From Pleurodeles waltl (taxonomy: Eukaryota; Chordata; Amphibia; Caudata; Salamandridae): a DNA stretch of 64,000 nucleotides. Of this stretch, positions 10,886 through 21,721 are shown in pieces. The stretch covers positions 847,421,760 to 847,485,759 of the forward strand of contig NC_090447.1 in NCBI RefSeq assembly GCF_031143425.1, read 5' to 3'. Both the position numbers and the translations under genes were made by a program. The notes beneath the pieces were generated by a model. The model did no database searches. It saw only the letters and a program-made list of their open reading frames with translations, and had not been told where the DNA came from. Each line of letters starts with the position of its first letter. Position 1 is the first letter of the stretch.

Positions 10886-11945
10886 GCAAGTGTTTATCAG
10901 CCTTATTTTGAGTGATAAGGTTCGTATGAAAAGTGTTAGAGTTTACTCTCTCCCACCTTACACGAGGGCCGGAATTTCTTTTAAACACCTCTTTCCCTTT
11001 ATATGCAATCCTAGGTAATGTTACTCTAGTTTTAAAGGATAGTTTTATGCTCAAGGGGTTATGGTCACTAGCACAATGAGAATTAATTTTAAAATCCACT
11101 ATTGAATGTGAAAGTGAAGAGTTAATCAGGATAAAATCAATAACGCTACCGTTAATACTTCCAGTATAGGTGGGTATTTCTCTTATCTGACTGTTTGCAA
11201 TATCCCTTGCAAAGGCAAGATCAAATTTATAAATAAGAGTGTTCAAGGCATTTCCTAAATTAGAATGAATAAAATGAGTGAGTGACTCTCTGCCTTCTAT
11301 TGCGGTGCCACATAAATGAGGTAATTCATACTTACATAACTGAACATTCAAATCACCAACCCAAATCGTGTCAAATTCCCTATCCTGAAGTTTCCCGGCT
11401 GAGTCTAATTGGTCTATAAGCTCTTCGAGAGTTCCTAACAAAGCAGCACTTGGTATGTTATTATAAAAGTTTAAGAGTAAAATATATTTTCGTCCAGATA
11501 TTGATAATAAAACTACCAGAAAAAAAGCAGAAGACCAAATCAATGAAACCTCAATTTTTGGGAGTAATAATGACACAAGTACCAAAAGGCCACCACTTGC
11601 TCTGCCTGCTCTAGATGGAGTAGCTGGCTGAGATACAGAATAGTATCCGTCTAAAAAGAAGGGTGTCGTAAGCCAAGTTTCTTGAAAACAAATGATGTCA
11701 AATGTGGATATAAATTCCAGCCATTCCAAATTTTCAACCTTAGAACGCAACCCAGCAATGTTCCAACTAATTAAGGATAACAGTGCGTTACTCTGCTGGG
11801 GCTTTTTCCCAGACTCCTCGATTATGGCCGTATCTGTTGTAAGATGTGGAAAGCTAACTAACTCATCAGGCCCTATGGGTGATTGCAAAAGTGTGCACAC
11901 TCCCATCAGCTCTGGTTCCTGTAAATATTCATTTGGGAGCCCCAA
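10851..11945 (-). CDS. LINE-A ORF2, APE endonuclease part
   Basis: 364 codons from the ATG at 11945, which lies 17 nt after the ORF1 stop. Exonuclease-endonuclease-phosphatase motifs appear in order: SWNIAGLRSKV, FQETWL, WVGDLNVQL, GSVIDFILINSS and SDHNPLSIKL. This enzyme nicks target DNA to start target-primed reverse transcription. The ORF ends at 10851 in a run-on (PATHPIPPY) caused by a one-base frame change. The correct frame continues as the RT ORF, so endonuclease and RT were one polyprotein of about 1,165 residues. The key Glu, Asp and His residues are visible, so this part looks functional apart from the frameshift. Confidence 0.9.
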   Translation of the reverse strand: MGLPNEYLQEPELMGVCTLLQSPIGPDELVSFPHLTTDTAIIEESGKKPQQSNALLSLISWNIAGLRSKVENLEWLEFISTFDIICFQETWLTTPFFLDGYYSVSQPATPSRAGRASGGLLVLVSLLLPKIEVSLIWSSAFFLVVLLSISGRKYILLLNFYNNIPSAALLGTLEELIDQLDSAGKLQDREFDTIWVGDLNVQLCKYELPHLCGTAIEGRESLTHFIHSNLGNALNTLIYKFDLAFARDIANSQIREIPTYTGSINGSVIDFILINSSLSHSIVDFKINSHCASDHNPLSIKLSFKTRVTLPRIAYKGKEVFKRNSGPRVRWERVNSNTFHTNLITQNKADKHLLVPATHPIPPY

Positions 11946-11962
11946 TCCCTCCGATTGTCAAT

Positions 11963-13285
11963 CTATTGCGTCGAGGGAAGAGTGATTTTGAGTAGCCCCA
12001 GAGTCAAAATGGGGTTCTGTACAGGTGCCTTTGTTAGAATATTTTTACCATGAGAAACCCTCATAGGAGGAAGTGGTAAAGTGGGCGGCCTGTAAAAAAA
12101 GCTTAATGGATGGACTTTAATTCCACCTTCCCCTTTTGGACTCGATGGTAGAGACGCCAACAAATGATTAACACAATGAGAATTTGCAAAATTAATCACT
12201 ATGCAATCACCTTCATATGTTTTTTTGGATAAGCCTAACCACTTCACCCTTCTAGCCATAATTATTCTATTATTTAAATCATCTTGGTGTCTAAGCTTTT
12301 GGCTCATCCAATGTTCACATTTCCTTATTAGCGCATGAGTATCTTCCTTCTGAACGCAATCAAGAGGTGGAACATTTGCTAAAACTTAAACATATGGCAA
12401 GCTATCCGGAGGAAACTGTAGAACCTCCTTTGTGCTAGTAAAAGATCTAGGTTTAAAAGCAGCTTCAGGCTTCGGTAAGTCAATCGCACCACCAGCCAGA
12501 GTAGACCGGGAATCAGTTAGTAAGTCACCATGGGGATTGCGGATAGGTATGCGATGGGACGGGAGTTGGTTGCAGTTCATTAGACGGTTAGCCTGCTGAG
12601 AAGCAGTGAAATCAGACACCAAATTCGGAGTAGGGGGAAGGGAGTTTGAACTAGATTTTGGAGTGGGCTGCCGAGGCAGATGTTTAAAAATAGTTTCTTG
12701 TAGCTGCTCGAATTTGGAATCAATGAGTAATATTAGCTTCTCCTCTAAAGCCGAAAAAAAAGGTTTGAGGATTAGGTCTAAGTTGGTCGAATGAATGTCT
12801 CTTGACATCCTACAGTCTGAGCCTGGATCGCCCAATGTTGAAATTTCCTTTGGAAGAGAGTCGGCCGGGATATCCGTTGGTGTAAAAAAACATTCCTTAA
12901 CCTTCGTTGGGTGTTTGAGTAACTTATTACACTTACGGGATCCTCCAGCTTTCCTTTTTTTGGGGGGAGGGGGAGTGTCAGCTAAGTGTTCGTTGCTAGC
13001 TATATTAAACGGCTGTAAGGAATGCGAAGCATTAACATCATCTTCGGGCAGGGGCAAGATAAAGTCACGGGGAACAATTGGAGAGACAGCGGACTGTGTA
13101 TAAGTCGTAGGTTCTAAAGAGCTTCTTTGGGTCAAATTATTTGCCACCCCAATTCTTTCTTCCACTTGGACAATTTCAGTTTCAATGGCCCCAATAACTG
13201 AAGATAAGTAACTAGTTATTGATGATTGGACGGGCATAGCGTGTGCTCCATCGGCCCCAGGTGTGGTGGTCTTTCTTTTACCCAT
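11963..13285 (-). pseudogene. LINE-A ORF1 with one in-frame TAA
   Basis: Starts MGKRKTTTPG at 13285 and is open for 299 codons to a TAA at 12388-12386. The same frame then continues without further stops (VLANVPPLDCVQ...) to 11963, giving about 440 codons if the stop is read through. The N-terminal half is Ser/Pro-rich with a basic patch (PPPKKRKAGGSRKCNKLLKH) that could act as a nuclear localisation signal. The C-terminal part (RVKWLGLSKK, GDCIVINFANSHCVNHLL) resembles the small nucleic-acid-binding domain at the end of many ORF1 proteins. No clear zinc knuckles are visible. I think the TAA is a copy-specific mutation; recoding is possible but unsupported. Confidence 0.75.
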
Positions 13286-13690
13286 CGTCTTGCAAGTAAT
13301 AAAACACTAATCTGAGCCAATATGAATAAAATAAAATGCAGGGAGGTAGTGGCAGTATGAGATAGTAATTAGATAAATGGAACTGCTCCCTTAGCGGATC
13401 TTACTTAGATGTCAATTACTTAGGGCCTCCTGAGCCGTGAAAAACCAACTATGAAGAAGCAATCACAGGAGTAAAAAAGAGCAATACCTCTTGAATCTGA
13501 TAAGCCTGATCCAGAAGTCCCAAGTGAATTCTCAGGGGGGTGGCCCAGCCCAGCCTCTTCCGTGCGCTGACGGGCGAAGGACGGGCCCGCCCTTGGCCCG
13601 GGCTTCGTCCGGGTGCCGCCCGCGCGCGTCCCGCGACAGCGGGAGCGCGATCCAAAGTGGTCTGTTTTGCAAGGAGTGAATGCTGCCAGC
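13286..13690 (-). promoter_or_regulatory. LINE-A 5' leader with GC-rich core
   Basis: Upstream of ORF1 on the minus strand. The core at about 13540-13680 is very GC- and CpG-rich (contains CGCGCGCG and GGGCCCGCCC), unlike its AT-rich surroundings. This fits the internal promoter of a LINE that carries its own CpG island. The outer boundary with LINE-B, at about 13690, is a guess because no target duplication marks it. Confidence 0.5.
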
Positions 13691-13859
13691 AGAGCCACTG
13701 AAGAAATGTCTAGCGAGAAGAGACCATCTAAGACCCCACTGAGAGTTCAAATATGGAAAGAAGAAGGGGGGAAAAGAGTGGTTTTAGGTCAGCGACTGCA
13801 TCCGGAAAGGGAATGGGCAGCGACGGCATCACCCCCAGGACCAATGGGTAATAGCTGAA

Positions 13860-16800
13860 TAGTTAAAGAACAACACTCACAAGGCGTATTAACCATCTGT
13901 TCGTGGAACGTAGGTGGCCTGTGTGCAAAGTTGAAGGACCCTGCAGTAAAAAAACGTTATAGTATATTTTATATTTTACTCCTACAGGAATCCTGGGCAA
14001 TGGAATCAATACCGATAATAGGATTCACAGAATATCTCAGTCCAGCTCAAAAAACCAACAGGCCCGGCAGGTCGAAGGGAGGCCTAGCAATCTATGTTAG
14101 CACAAGCATCTTAGTAAAGATTTCAGAGCACAAGGAGGAAGATCTACCCTTTCAACTAGTAAGGCTTGATGGATGGGGAAAGAATATACAGGAACCACTA
14201 ATCTCAGTCAATATATATATTAATCCAAAAAATAAAAAAAAATTGAAGCAAACAAGTACTAAACCAACTGATTAGGATAAAAAGCACAGTGCAATCGGCA
14301 TACTGTCTAATTTCGGGTGATTTCAATCTCTACCTATTCCAAAACCCTGGCGAGGATCACATCCAAACAGTGGCAAGGGTGCCCAGCCAAACTCTCCCAA
14401 TAAAATCCAGGAAAGACAAGTTAGGGGAGAGTTTTATACGCACCTGTGAATCGGTAGGCCTCTTTGTGCTGAATGGGCGGAAGTCGCCTGACATCCCTCC
14501 GGCATGGACAAGATCCTCCGGTAAAACGGTCTCCCACCTAGACTACACATTGGTGTCTCCTGCTCTGTTTACGTTAGTGAGGGACTTCAGCATTACGCAC
14601 CGCGCGGAAAGTGATAAGCTGCAGGCAATTGGGATTTGCTCATCACCACATAAGCCAGAGGAAGTGGTAGCCCTGGACGGGGTGATTGGCACCGAAAATC
14701 TAAAGTGACTCAAATGGTCCTCCAACACCATTGAAAGCCAAGCAGAAGAGGCTCTATGAAAGCTAGAAACAATGGCCACAAGCGGGGCAAAATTGACAAC
14801 GGTCTGGGAGAACATTGACGCCGATCTTACAAACAAAGACTCCTCAGGAAACTCAAGAAAGGGAGCACAATTGAATTGTCGCCAACGTTTACACTTATCG
14901 CAGCCAGTGCGCAGAAGGAAAGCGGCTGTAGGTAAACTACTAAGGCAACTGCGTAAATCCCCAGACAATGGATCACTACTGGCCGCTTTGCAAGAGCAAA
15001 GGAAACTGTTTAAAAGGGAACTATGGACCTTTAAAAAACACCAGCAGGAGGTGCTTTGGGCCAAACTGCACTTTGCATCCAAAACATCTGACTCCAAAAG
15101 GTTCCAAAGGCAGCTAATAATGCAAACATCACAGAGGAAGCATGGGTATCCCACTTAAAGTCCCATCTAAAAGAGTTGCCCACCAAAGAAGGACTGCAAA
15201 TACAGGGGTATATTAATAACCAGGAACCAGATGCTTTCGAAGTTTTTAAATTTACGGCATCAGAATTTAAAAAAAATAATCGGGAAGCCACAAACTGACT
15301 ATGCTCCTGGCCCTAACGGTTTACCGCAAGCATTATTTAAACAGGAAATGGTAAAATGGGCCAATTTCCTGGCAGCAATGTTCAATTAATTGCTTACAAC
15401 AAGTACTGTCCCGGCAACCTGGAGAGGCTCTATAATCCACCCCATATATAAGGGTGGGAACGTGGCTTCCCTAAGCAATTACAGATTAATCACTCTCTTA
15501 GAAGTTGACCTCAAGTATTTCTCATCCTGTGTGTTAAAACACCTAGAGTCCTGGATCACAGTTAAAAACATTTTACCCTTAAATCAAAGTGGCTTCACCA
15601 AGCACCAAGGAATGCTAACAAACCTTATGGCACTGGGACTGATCACCAACAGAGCAAAAGCAACTGAGACTTCTACCTATTTGTGCTTTGTTGACTTTAA
15701 AGCTGCTTTCGATTGTGTCCCCGTGGCAAATTGTGGGCCAAACTACAACTCTGGGGGTTACCACCCACTATTTTAAATGCCATCAAAATGATCTACTCTG
15801 ATACTTGGATGAAGGTTAAACTGGGGGGAGGCTCTCACCTATCTAGGGCAGTTAAAACAACAGTCGGTGTCAAACAAGGCTGTGTGTTGGCCCCAACACT
15901 CTTTAACTTGTACATAGCAGATCTTTCTGCCAAGTTAAACAATCAATCATTTTATTCCCCCTCCCTGGGTGGCCAACAACTATCTAATATGTTATACGCA
16001 GATGATCTATTACTAATTAGTAACACCAGAATAGGCATGCAAAAACTGCAAAACAAATTAGAAGAGTATTCAAGAACAAACAAATTAGAAATCAACCATA
16101 ATAAATCTAAAATGATCACTCTAAATTGCAGACCCACTAGCAAGTGTAAATGGTACTTGAACGGAAAGACCCTAAAGGAAGTAAGCTCATACAGATACCT
16201 AGGAGTCATGGTCAATGCCAGATGTAATCATGCGCTACAAAAAGAAGTAATAAAAAATAAGGCGCAGGCACTTGCTCACGCCTTTTGCAAACTATCAAAC
16301 TCAATCTGTGGTTGTGCTCTGAACCCATTGACAGCCATAATGAGAGCAAAGTTATTGCCAACCCTCACCTATGGGACCGAAATAATGAGGGGGATGGAGG
16401 TAGCTCTCCTGGATAAGCTATTGATAAAGACATATAAGCATGTTTTTCGGCTACATGGGCATGCCTCCCCAGCCTAGGTCAGACTGGAATTTATGCTGGT
16501 CAAGCAGTCGCTAGCCCGTCCTGCGGCATATATCAAATGCTGTTACAAACTGAGCCGCACAGCAAAAGGGTCATTAGCTAATCTAGTCTGGCAGGAAATT
16601 ATCTCAGAAAGAGGGAACTGCAATTCTAAAAGGTATCTGGAAAAGAGTGAAAGTCTTTTGAACTTTGCTGAGGTATGGGACCAGTCGCTCCCCACCCCGG
16701 CTTTTAACAAAGCTGTGAATAAATCAAGTAAATTACACAGCTGGCTAGAAGATAGGGAGGTTCTGGCTAAAAGGGCGCATGGTTGGTTGATCCTTAACTC

Positions 16801-17134
16801 ATATAAAACGTTTAAAGAATCACCACTTATGGCTGGCCCCTACTCACGGAAAATAAAGCAAAGCTTTCTAAGACTCAGGCTGGGTGAAGTTCCAACGCTA
16901 GACCTCATGCCAAAATGGAAGAAGGGGCCGCGAGTAGGCACTCATGAGTGCCGTCTATGTCATTTGGCAGAAGAAAACTTGGTGCATGTGGTCTCCATCT
17001 GCCCAGTTTTGGGTGTTGAAAGAAGACTTTTACTGAAAAAAGAACTAAATGGTGTAGGGATCAGATCCTGTAGACAAGCACTAACCGAAGCATTCAATCC
17101 ACGAAATACCATATTGAATATAAAGCTGGTTTAA
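13860..17134 (+). pseudogene. LINE-B ORF2 relic: endonuclease-RT-CCHC
   Basis: Readable by changing frame. The endonuclease shows TICSWNVGGLCAKL, LLLQESWA, ISGDFNLYLF and SHLDYTLVS. The RT shows APGPNGLPQALF, CFVDFKAAFDCV, GVKQGCVLAPTLFNLYIADL, LYADDLLLIS and YRYLGVMVN. Near the end is a CCHC-like CRLCHLAEENLVHVVSICP. Breaks seen: frameshifts near 14275, 15155, 15275 and 15730, and in-frame stops near 14706, 14757, 15387 and 16475. The original product would have nicked target DNA and copied the element RNA into it. Domain order and motifs parallel LINE-A, but the sequences are clearly different, so this is a separate family. Confidence 0.8.
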
Positions 17135-17480
17135 ATGTTTTGAAATGTTGTCACTCAAAATATCGTCTCCCGGAACCACCCAGTCATAGGGAGGGTGAAA
17201 ATGGTAACAAAATTCTTCAACTCAGTATGAACACCTCAAAGAATGGAAGGTTCTTAGGTAACATTGCAGGGTACACAGCCAGTGCGGTAACAAAGTCTTG
17301 TACCAACAATCGGATTTAAGTAGGGGCAAACCAAATCTGTAGAATGTATGATATTATTTTTATCTCATAACTTTTATTGTGGCATAAATGTCTTATTGCA
17401 CCAATACTGTTCTGTTAAATTTTACATTGAAGGATTTTTTAATGGTTTTAATTAACTAATAAATTAAACTTTCATTCAAG

Positions 17481-18379
17481 TAGGCTTCAGCAAGAAACCC
17501 TTCAAGCCTTTTACCCCTGATTGGAGGTGTTGATGAGTTTCAACCTCAATGAATCAGGGGTCTACTCAGGACGTGGAACTGGAGGGCCCGTTATTATGGG
17601 TTCCTTGAATAGTATGGCATGTGATCTCTTAATGGCAAATGATGAATAAAGAGGCAGCTCATATGGTGTGATGTCCAGGGTCAGTATGCCTTGTTTTAAG
17701 CAATTTTAATTGGGTGCACTCATTCAATAGTCTGGGTCTGAGGGCTTTCCGGATTGAGAGTCCCAGATCTTTGACTCTGCCCGATCAAGTCATCTGGGTT
17801 CTGTATAGGTGAGCAAGGTAGCTGTGCACTGCGGCCACACACTGGGGCTGGCAGATAAATTAGGCATTGACTGCTGAGTGCTAAATTTCATCAGGCAGAG
17901 TCAATTTGATTAATTGTCTTGGTCATTATTATCCTTGATTAATAACAACATTGACTATCATGTGAGGTCTATCTTTTTGTGTTTTACGGTATCCTAGCAG
18001 TATAACCTCCTGCGATCTTAAGGAGCCAGCCCGCCCCCTTTTTGTATCCATTTAAAGTATAAAAGGCATTGGCCAAGCCAATAGGTTTCAGCTCTCATAC
18101 ATTGACTTGTAGCTTTGCCAGTGCTTTTTTTGTGGGCCACGTGCAAACAATGGCATCATGACCCATCGACATACACGACCAACATTCTGTTAAAGAAAAC
18201 CCATTCGAAGAAGACCACAGATGTGTGTGCATGGTTTATGACATAAACACACGTGAATCATAACACATGCACATACGTGTATAACAACACAAGGCAGACA
18301 TTTTTAATGTAACACAAAAAGATGCACAAGAAGTTGATGGAAAAAATGCTGAACATTAGAAAAACGTTCTCCTCCGTTC
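17481..18379. other. Unassigned segment after LINE-B
   Basis: No coding sequence recognised. It contains the right inverted-repeat arm at 17916-17965. The limit with the LINE-B 3'UTR (AATAAATT-rich, about 17455-17480) is approximate. Confidence 0.4.
17916..17965 (-). repeat. Inverted repeat arm, right of the LINE nest
   Basis: The reverse complement matches 4071-4120 at 47 of 50 positions. It could be the paired end of a larger insertion, or two chance copies of an unrecognised repeat in opposite orientation. Confidence 0.7.
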
Positions 18380-18548
18380 ACAGATCTGGGCTAAATACAT
18401 TGTTTTTTTGCTCACCATGCCACCCTAGATTGGGCCCAGCCCATATGCAAATCAGTCTTGACCCTGCTCCCCATCTGAACAGTTCAGCCTGAACTGCCAG
18501 CTCCCTGGACCGGAAAACAAGCATCCTTGTGTGTTGCTAAAGCCATTT
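18380..18548 (+). repeat. Dispersed repeat R1, copy 2
   Basis: Reads CAGATCTGGGCTAAAT, then CTCACCATGCCACC, CATATGCAAATCAGTC, GACCCTGCTCCCCAT, TGAACTGCCAG and AAGCATCCTTGTGTG. The same words in the same order occur on the minus strand at 60920-61190. It contains an octamer ATGCAAAT. No coding potential. Confidence 0.7.
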
Positions 18549-19650
18549 TAATGTACCAATCTAACATAGCAGACAGCCATGGAAGACCGGTAAATTCAAA
18601 ATAAAAAAACAAGTTAAAAGTTTGTGTTAGTGTGAAAGAAGGAAGCGTTTGGCTGGCAGTACTTTGCAGCTGCCAAGCCCTTATGTATAAAAATGATATT
18701 TTTGCAATATGTGGCTGGTTTTTAAAAGAATGTAAAGCCAGTTGTGGTCTGAGGAAGAGAGTACAGATAGAGCCCACTGGGGGCACAAAAAAAATAAATT
18801 CAAATGGCACATGATGGTAAATAAAGGAAGCAAGTGGCCCGAAAGCACTCTTCAGCTGAAGGGTCCCCGTAAAAATAAACAAATACTTAAGTAAATAAAT
18901 GAATTAAAGAAAATTACAGACAGTAAACTATATTGACCACTACCTATGTTGCTCGTTGTTTGTTTAGCGTACAATAGAAATCATTGAAGGTACATAGATA
19001 TTTAGACATACATACATTATAAAATACATATAATAAATACAAATGCCCAACAGAGTTTGTATGTAGATCTAATTTTGATCCATGATATCAGCAGTTCATG
19101 CAATCCAGAAGGGGTGTACTCATTTGGAGGTCTACAAGTCCTTCAAAGTATCGATATTTTACTTATTGGTGTCGTTGATCGTCCCATAATGTTCTTCACA
19201 AACATCAGATATGCGAGCTGATGCGTTTCGAACTTCTGAATGTGGGTCAAAAAGTGAGACAAAAATCTTAATTGAAGGTTTTCATCAAGGCAATTCCCTT
19301 AAGTTCCCAGTGGCACACTAGACATAAAAATTGAGATAATCAGATGCTCAAATAAATTATATACCTCTAAACATATGTCCTTCAAGTGTGCTAGAAAAAT
19401 TGTAGTATTTTTTTGTTCATGCCCCAAAACTTCCTTTTTATAAGGCTTCGAATTCTGTGAAAAGGAATAACACCAAAGTATGAATTGACACACACTATTA
19501 ACATCCATTGTACCCTCACCACACAATTTCCTATGGTGCACTCAAATTAGGGTAAACAATACAGATGAAGATACATGTAACCTGCAGTGGTAGTTGGTTA
19601 TTTAGCACAGAAGGGCTCTTATTTAACAGATAATGGTGCAGTGGGGTGCT
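18549..19650. other. Unassigned AT-rich segment
   Basis: Short frames only (up to about 130 codons on the minus strand, with no recognisable motif). I see no element ends. Confidence 0.4.
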
Positions 19651-20178
19651 GTGCCAAAACTGGCAGTGCTGCGCTGCATACTTTAGAAACGAAGGGATGC
19701 GCCAAATTTGTTAGAATACGGCCCACCCCAGCTTTTCCCCCTGCACTGGTGCTAAATTGAGCTGCCTAGCGCCAACACAGGCATCCTTGCACCATTGTGC
19801 AAGGATGTCCGAGTTGAGGCGTTTGATTGTTTATGTGTGGGAAGCTGTCCCTTCCTGCATATAAACAATCACTAACGGCAATTTGGCACTTCTCTGTGTG
19901 CTGCAAAATGCAGCACACACAGAAGTGCCAAAGTGTCATTTTGAATGATTGTTATGAGCAGGAAGGGACACCTCCCCACACATAAACAATAATTTCTGGC
20001 AGCTTGCTCTTTCTATGCGTGCTGCAGAAGGCATTAAAAGTGCCCGAAAAAAATGATGCAAAGAACTCTGTCAGATTTCATAGCGCCATGTTTTTTGGCC
20101 CCTCTAATGTGGGAATGCCACCTTTGCATACATTATGCCTAGTGCAGGCATAATGTAGCGCAAAGGGTTACAAAGTGG
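19651..20178. repeat. MITE-like inverted-repeat-rich sequence
   Basis: Rich in short hairpins, for example GTGTGCTGCAAAATGCAGCACAC near 19906 (shown in part) and GCATAATGT...ACATTATGC near 20130. Parts resemble the element at 42855-43501 (CACTGGTGCTAAAT, TGCCTAGC). The right part resembles the 500 bp MITE family at 52878, 56322 and 60187. Borders are not clear, so this may be two overlapping old MITEs. Confidence 0.5.
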
Positions 20179-20856
20179 TGCAACGCATGCATTGCCCCAC
20201 TTTGTAAATGTGGCACAGCCTATTTGGCCTTCTAAAGCCACATTAGTGTAAAAATAAACTATGCTAATGTGACATTAGAATGGCACTAGGGGCGCTTAAA
20301 AATGTCCCTATATGTTATGTAGATAACTGAGTGGATCAGTAAAGCCACCCTTTACAAGTGCTTTAAAAAACATGAATGTATGTGAAAGGTGAGCGATGGA
20401 GAGATGAGGGGCACATTTGCCGGGTGGTAGTGAGTGAAACCGAGGAGGAGGTGATGAGGTGGGGAGCGCCAAAATACACTGTCACACAGGGCCCCACCAG
20501 TCCCAAAGCCGGCCATGGGGCACATTATTGCCTATTTTGCACCGATCCTGGTGACCAGGCAAGTCTTCAGTTACTCCGAGCACGAGTGTCATCTTGTGAA
20601 TTCTCAAGCCAGTCAGGAGTTTGTTTGCCCTCTTTGGCTTAGAGTGTGAGCAAATCAGTACACCGTTTGCATTTCCTCCTTAAATGAACACATTTTAAGT
20701 TACCAAGGTTGCATGCTTTCACCAAGTTGGTCACTCGTACTGTCCACATGTTTCAGTGTATGCCGGTTCTTCTTGGAGTCACTTGCGTTGACTTACAAAG
20801 TCCACTGATGATATAATTTGCCTGAAAATGCTGGGATATATAGTTCTATATACTTC

Positions 20857-20986
20857 GGCCCATATTTATACTTTTCCAGTGCCACTTTTTGACGTAAAAT
20901 ACTTACAATTGTATTTTGTAAGATTGTGCCACTTCTGCATCAAAAAATCACGCAAATGCGGCGCTAAAAAAGTATAAATATGGGCC
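20857..20986. mobile_element. Short MITE, orthologue of the copy at 1447
   Basis: Starts GGCCCATATTTATACTTTTC and ends GTATAAATATGGGCC. The flanks are TTC and TTA, one base off a perfect duplication. The same insertion site is occupied in block copy A, so it predates the block duplication. Confidence 0.8.
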
Positions 20987-21721
20987 TTAGTATTACTACT
21001 GAGTGTTATTCCGTCACTTGCCGTGTTCGTTTGATGGCAAAGTTTTTTTAATATTTAATACAGGGGCATTTAATTAATGATTCTTTAAACATGAATTAGT
21101 TGAATTTGTTGGAACTCCCAATTCTGTGTGGGTTTGAAGCCAGGCATTGTGGGACCTGTAGTCGTCATATTCCTGGAAGTGTTATATAGTCTTGTAAGAA
21201 GTCTTAATAGTGTGCCTTAGATGGTCTAATGAATACTTAGTCAGTGTGACATTTACCTAATTTTATATCTTCAGACAACTTGATGGAGTTGAGATGACAT
21301 GGCAATATCTGTGTGATGACTCAACTGATTTGACTATAAAGATATTGCTGAGTTCTGACATCTCGTTCAGGTCATTCTAAGTTGTTCATGAACGTAGAAT
21401 CATCTGAGCCATTAGTCTCAAAAGGGTTGATTGCATGTTGTTCTTGTTTATACCATTCCAGAGGACCATCCATTTTAAATCTGATGCATCCTTATCGTTC
21501 TCCATGAATTGACCAATCAGGGGGGCAGTTAATACATACAATACATTCTCGATTTGTTTTGTCCAGTCCTTCTCTTGATCTCTTGGTTGGTTTTGTCAAC
21601 ATATGCCTTACCACATGGACACATAACACAGTAAAGTGCATTCCTAATGTTGAAGTTTTATAATTCTGCATGCTTGACTGTGAATGTGTTTTGAGTTCCT
21701 CTTCCTCAATAGTACGGGTAC

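Larger units (their letters stand above)
8212..13690 (-). mobile_element. LINE-A: nearly intact APE-type non-LTR retrotransposon
   Basis: A minus-strand element in the order GC-rich 5' leader, ORF1, 17 nt gap, ORF2 (endonuclease-RT-CCHC), short 3'UTR with an AATAAAG signal, and a (TGAC)4 tail at 8213-8228. It lies in the ORF1-ORF2 gap of LINE-B in opposite orientation. I found only one in-frame stop in ORF1 and one frameshift in ORF2, so this copy is much younger than LINE-B. RT motifs FIDLSSAFD, GVRQGCTLAP and LLYADDAVLI point to the I/Ingi/Vingi/Jockey assemblage, not L1. The 5' limit is approximate and I could not find a target-site duplication. Confidence 0.85.
4490..17480 (+). mobile_element. 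LINE-B: decayed APE-type non-LTR retrotransposon, interrupted
   Basis: A plus-strand two-ORF LINE. It has a GC-rich leader (about 4490-6015), an ORF1 relic (6016-8178), and an ORF2 relic with endonuclease, reverse transcriptase and C-terminal CCHC motif (about 13860-17134), then an AT-rich tail to about 17480. Minus-strand LINE-A sits between ORF1 and ORF2, and a MITE sits inside ORF1. RT motifs such as GVKQGCVLAPTLFNLYIADL and LYADDLLLIS resemble the I/Ingi/Vingi/Jockey group more than L1; the clade needs a tree. Many frameshifts and stops show it is old. Both outer limits are approximate and no target duplication was found. Confidence 0.75.
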
